Assembly (NCBI GenBank): GCA_963805445.1
Contig: CAWDUI010000054.1
Coordinates: forward strand, 186,001-250,000
Direction: 5' to 3'
DNA from: JAENVT01 sp963805445
GTDB taxonomy: Bacteria > Actinomycetota > Acidimicrobiia > Acidimicrobiales > Ilumatobacteraceae
DNA length: 64,000 nt
The notes beneath the pieces are model-generated. The model was not told where the DNA came from, did no database searches, and saw only the letters and a program-made list of their open reading frames with translations. This document shows, in pieces, positions 61,863 to 64,000 of the stretch (positions within the stretch are counted from its first letter, which is position 1; each line of letters starts with the position of its first letter). Position numbers and translations under genes: made by a program.

Positions 61863-63881
61863 ATGGCAGCCCGCTTCACCTACTCGCGGTGGGATGGCAC
61901 CCAACGCGGGTTCGATCTCGATGCCGACGCGCTGTTCGAGGAGCTGACCGACGATCTGCTGTACCACGGCGACGTCAACTCGGCCCTGCGACGGATGATG
62001 CAAGAAGGCATGCGCGACCGCAATGGCGAGCGGTTGCAGGGCCTGCGTGAGCTGATGGAGAAGCTCCGCCAGCAGCGCCAGGACCGCCTCGACCAGTTCG
62101 ACCTCGGCGGGGTCTACAGCGAGATCGCCGACGAGCTGAACGACATCGTCGACGAAGAGCGCCATGCGATCGACAACGCGACACAGGCGGCCGAGCGCAG
62201 CGGCGACGATCGCCGGGCGCAGACCGCACGCGATGCCGCCGCGGACCGCAACTTCCGCCTCGACATGCTGCCCGATGATCTTGCGGGCAAGGTGCGCGAG
62301 CTGCAGGCCTACGACTTCGAGTCGGCAGAGGCGGCGCAGCGCTTCGAGCAGTTGCTCGACAAGATCCGCCAGCAGCTGACCCAGCAGATGGTCGAGCAGA
62401 TGTCGGGGGCCATGCAGAGCATGACGCCCGAAGACATGCAGCACATGAAGGACATGATCGCCGGGCTCAACGAGATGCTCGAGAAGCGCGAACGTGGCGA
62501 GGATCCCGAGTTCGACAAGTTCATGGAGGAGTTCGGCGACTTCTTCCCGGAGAACCCCGAGACGCTCGACGAGTTGCTGGAGCAGATGGCCAAGCGCATG
62601 GCCGCGATGCAGGCGATGATGAACTCGATGTCACCCGAGCAGCGGGCCCAGCTACAGCAGCTCAGCGACCAACTGCTGGAAGACATGGACTTGCGGTGGC
62701 AGATGAGTCAGCTCGGCCAGAACCTGCAGTCGATGTATCCGCAGATGGGGTGGGGTCAGGGGTACCAGTTCGAGGGCAGTGACCCGATGGGCATGGGCCA
62801 GGCGATGCAGACCATGCAGGAGCTCGGCGACCTCGACCAGTTGGAGAACCTGCTGCGCAACGCCACCAGCCCAGGTGCGCTGGCCGAGGCCGACATGGAC
62901 AAGGTGCGCGACCTCATGGGCGACGACGCAGCGCGATCGCTGCAACGGCTTGCCGAGCTGACCAAGATGCTGCAAGAGGCCGGCCTGATCGAGCAGAAGG
63001 AAGGCCGCCTCGAGCTGACCCCGAAGGGCCTGCGCAAGATCGGCTCGAACGCCCTGCGCGACCTGTTCGACAAGCTGGCCAAGGACAAGGTCGGCCAGCA
63101 CCAGATGGATCGCCTCGGTCAGGGGCACGAGCGCACCTACGAGACCAAGCAGTACGAGTTCGGCGATCCGTTCAATCTCGATCTCCACAAGACCATCCGC
63201 AACGCCTTGCGCCGCAACGGCACCGGCACACCCGTGCAGTTGTCGCCCGACGACTTCGAGATCGAGAAGACCGAGCACCTCACCAAGTCGTCGACCGTGC
63301 TGATGCTCGACCTGTCGCTGTCGATGCCGATGCGCGACAACTTCCTGCCGGCCAAGAAGGTGGCGATGGCGCTGCACTCGCTGATCACCTCGCAGTTCCC
63401 ACGCGACTACATGGGCATCGTCGGGTTCAGCGAAACGGCGCGCATCCTCACCGCCGCGCAACTGCCGGAGGTGTCGTGGGACTTCGTCTACGGCACCAAC
63501 ATGCAGCACGGCTTCCTGCTGGCCAGGCAGCTGCTGGCCAAGCAGTCCGGTACGAAGCAGATCATCATGATCACCGACGGCGAGCCGACAGCGCACATCA
63601 CGCCGCGAGGCGACGTGTTCTTCAACTATCCGCCGGTGCCCGAGACGATCGAGGCGACGCTTCGCGAGGTGGTGCGGTGCACCAAGGAGAACATCCGCAT
63701 CAACACGTTCATGCTCGATGCCAACAGCTACCTCAAGTCGTTCATCGAGAAGCTGACGTCGATCAACCGCGGCCGGGCCTTCTTCACCACCCCCGAGACG
63801 TTGGGCGACTACGTGCTCGTCGACTTCATCGAGCACAAGAAATCCCTGGCCCGCGGCCGAGGTGCCCGCCGCGCCGGCTGA
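61863..63881 (+). CDS. VWA-domain protein with long Met/Gln-rich helical region
   Basis: 672 aa. Residues 1-330 are helical and rich in Met, Gln and acidic residues (for example QQLTQQMVEQMSGAMQSM, MAKRMAAMQAMMNSM). The VWA domain begins SSTVLMLDLSLSMPM, a complete DxSxS metal site, and continues ITSQFPRDYMGIVGF and IIMITDGEP. It is the expected partner of the MoxR ATPase at 56733. A role in protein or metal-complex maturation is inferred from the family. Confidence 0.88.
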   Translation: MAARFTYSRWDGTQRGFDLDADALFEELTDDLLYHGDVNSALRRMMQEGMRDRNGERLQGLRELMEKLRQQRQDRLDQFDLGGVYSEIADELNDIVDEERHAIDNATQAAERSGDDRRAQTARDAAADRNFRLDMLPDDLAGKVRELQAYDFESAEAAQRFEQLLDKIRQQLTQQMVEQMSGAMQSMTPEDMQHMKDMIAGLNEMLEKRERGEDPEFDKFMEEFGDFFPENPETLDELLEQMAKRMAAMQAMMNSMSPEQRAQLQQLSDQLLEDMDLRWQMSQLGQNLQSMYPQMGWGQGYQFEGSDPMGMGQAMQTMQELGDLDQLENLLRNATSPGALAEADMDKVRDLMGDDAARSLQRLAELTKMLQEAGLIEQKEGRLELTPKGLRKIGSNALRDLFDKLAKDKVGQHQMDRLGQGHERTYETKQYEFGDPFNLDLHKTIRNALRRNGTGTPVQLSPDDFEIEKTEHLTKSSTVLMLDLSLSMPMRDNFLPAKKVAMALHSLITSQFPRDYMGIVGFSETARILTAAQLPEVSWDFVYGTNMQHGFLLARQLLAKQSGTKQIIMITDGEPTAHITPRGDVFFNYPPVPETIEATLREVVRCTKENIRINTFMLDANSYLKSFIEKLTSINRGRAFFTTPETLGDYVLVDFIEHKKSLARGRGARRAG

Positions 63882-63932
63882 TCTCGAAGTCCGTGGGAAC
63901 CGATCGCCGTCCCCGTGGCTCTCATGTAGTGA

Positions 63933-64000
63933 ATGAGTGAGGTGAGCGTGACCAACGTGCCCGTACCGATGGCACCTGTCGAGGCCGTCGTTCGCGAGCC
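63933..64000 (+). CDS. Start of an unidentified gene, truncated by the window edge
   Basis: An ATG at 63933 opens a frame (MSEVSVTNVPVPMAPVEAVV) that runs off the right end. Too little is present to identify it. Confidence 0.3.
   Translation, partial: MSEVSVTNVPVPMAPVEAVVRE

Overview
The window is high-GC DNA of an actinobacterium, probably of the Acidimicrobiia/Ilumatobacter type. That placement is inference from several features: mycofactocin-linked genes, the DUF3097, DUF4349, DUF2510 and DUF445 families, a twin-arginine surface protein with a C-terminal domain I associate with that class, a Bacillus-type SdhCAB complex, and a chromosome-like mix of central metabolism genes. No rRNA or tRNA gene was seen.

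Layout. 0-4.4 kb: a mycofactocin fragment (TetR, mftE, mftF) divergent from a DHA2 drug exporter. 4.5-9.3 kb: a tight minus-strand run, DedA, DUF3291, GNAT, etfA, fixC, fixX, etfB, which looks like the electron-transfer branch of a mycofactocin redox system. 9.5-12.1 kb: purE-purK, then an ArsR/SRPBCC pair with a perfect 24-bp operator. 12-20.4 kb: a mycofactocin-type FadH/OYE oxidoreductase, an orphan DNA methyltransferase, a cyclopropane fatty acid synthase, DUF445, YaaA, an ECF sigma factor and a divergent Crp/Fnr regulator. 20.4-25.3 kb: a two-CrcB fluoride exporter with a PII-like protein, the PcrA helicase and small proteins. 25.3-27.8 kb: a B12-binding mutase subunit followed by sucCD. 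27.8-36.2 kb: a DUF559 gene bracketed by inverted palindromes, purH, metF, an OafA-type acyltransferase and mdh. 36.2-41.4 kb: a gene-poor accessory island with an IS630 transposase, vapBC, DUF1990, small membrane proteins and long inverted repeats. 41.4-56.7 kb: deoD, fpg, SCP2, DUF3097, DUF4349, PPK2, DedA, the H+-pyrophosphatase, sdhCAB, a Tat-exported surface protein and a GH2 glycosidase. 56.7-64 kb: a MoxR ATPase and a VWA protein on the plus strand, enclosing minus-strand genes for a papain-like protease, xylose isomerase, a degenerate GH1 protein and a class III cyclase.

How the genes work together. sucCD, mdh and sdhCAB cover three TCA-cycle steps, and the B12 protein would feed succinyl-CoA from methylmalonyl-CoA. 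purE, purK and purH are purine steps and deoD is salvage. PPK2 and the membrane pyrophosphatase handle phosphoanhydride energy. The mftE/mftF, ETF/FixCX and OYE genes point to a cell that makes and uses the mycofactocin redox cofactor, although mftA-D are not in the window.

Quality warning. More than twenty genes, many of them essential, are broken by single-base frame changes. In at least ten cases deleting one base restores the family sequence. I read these as residual sequencing insertions rather than pseudogenes and annotate each broken gene as one CDS.
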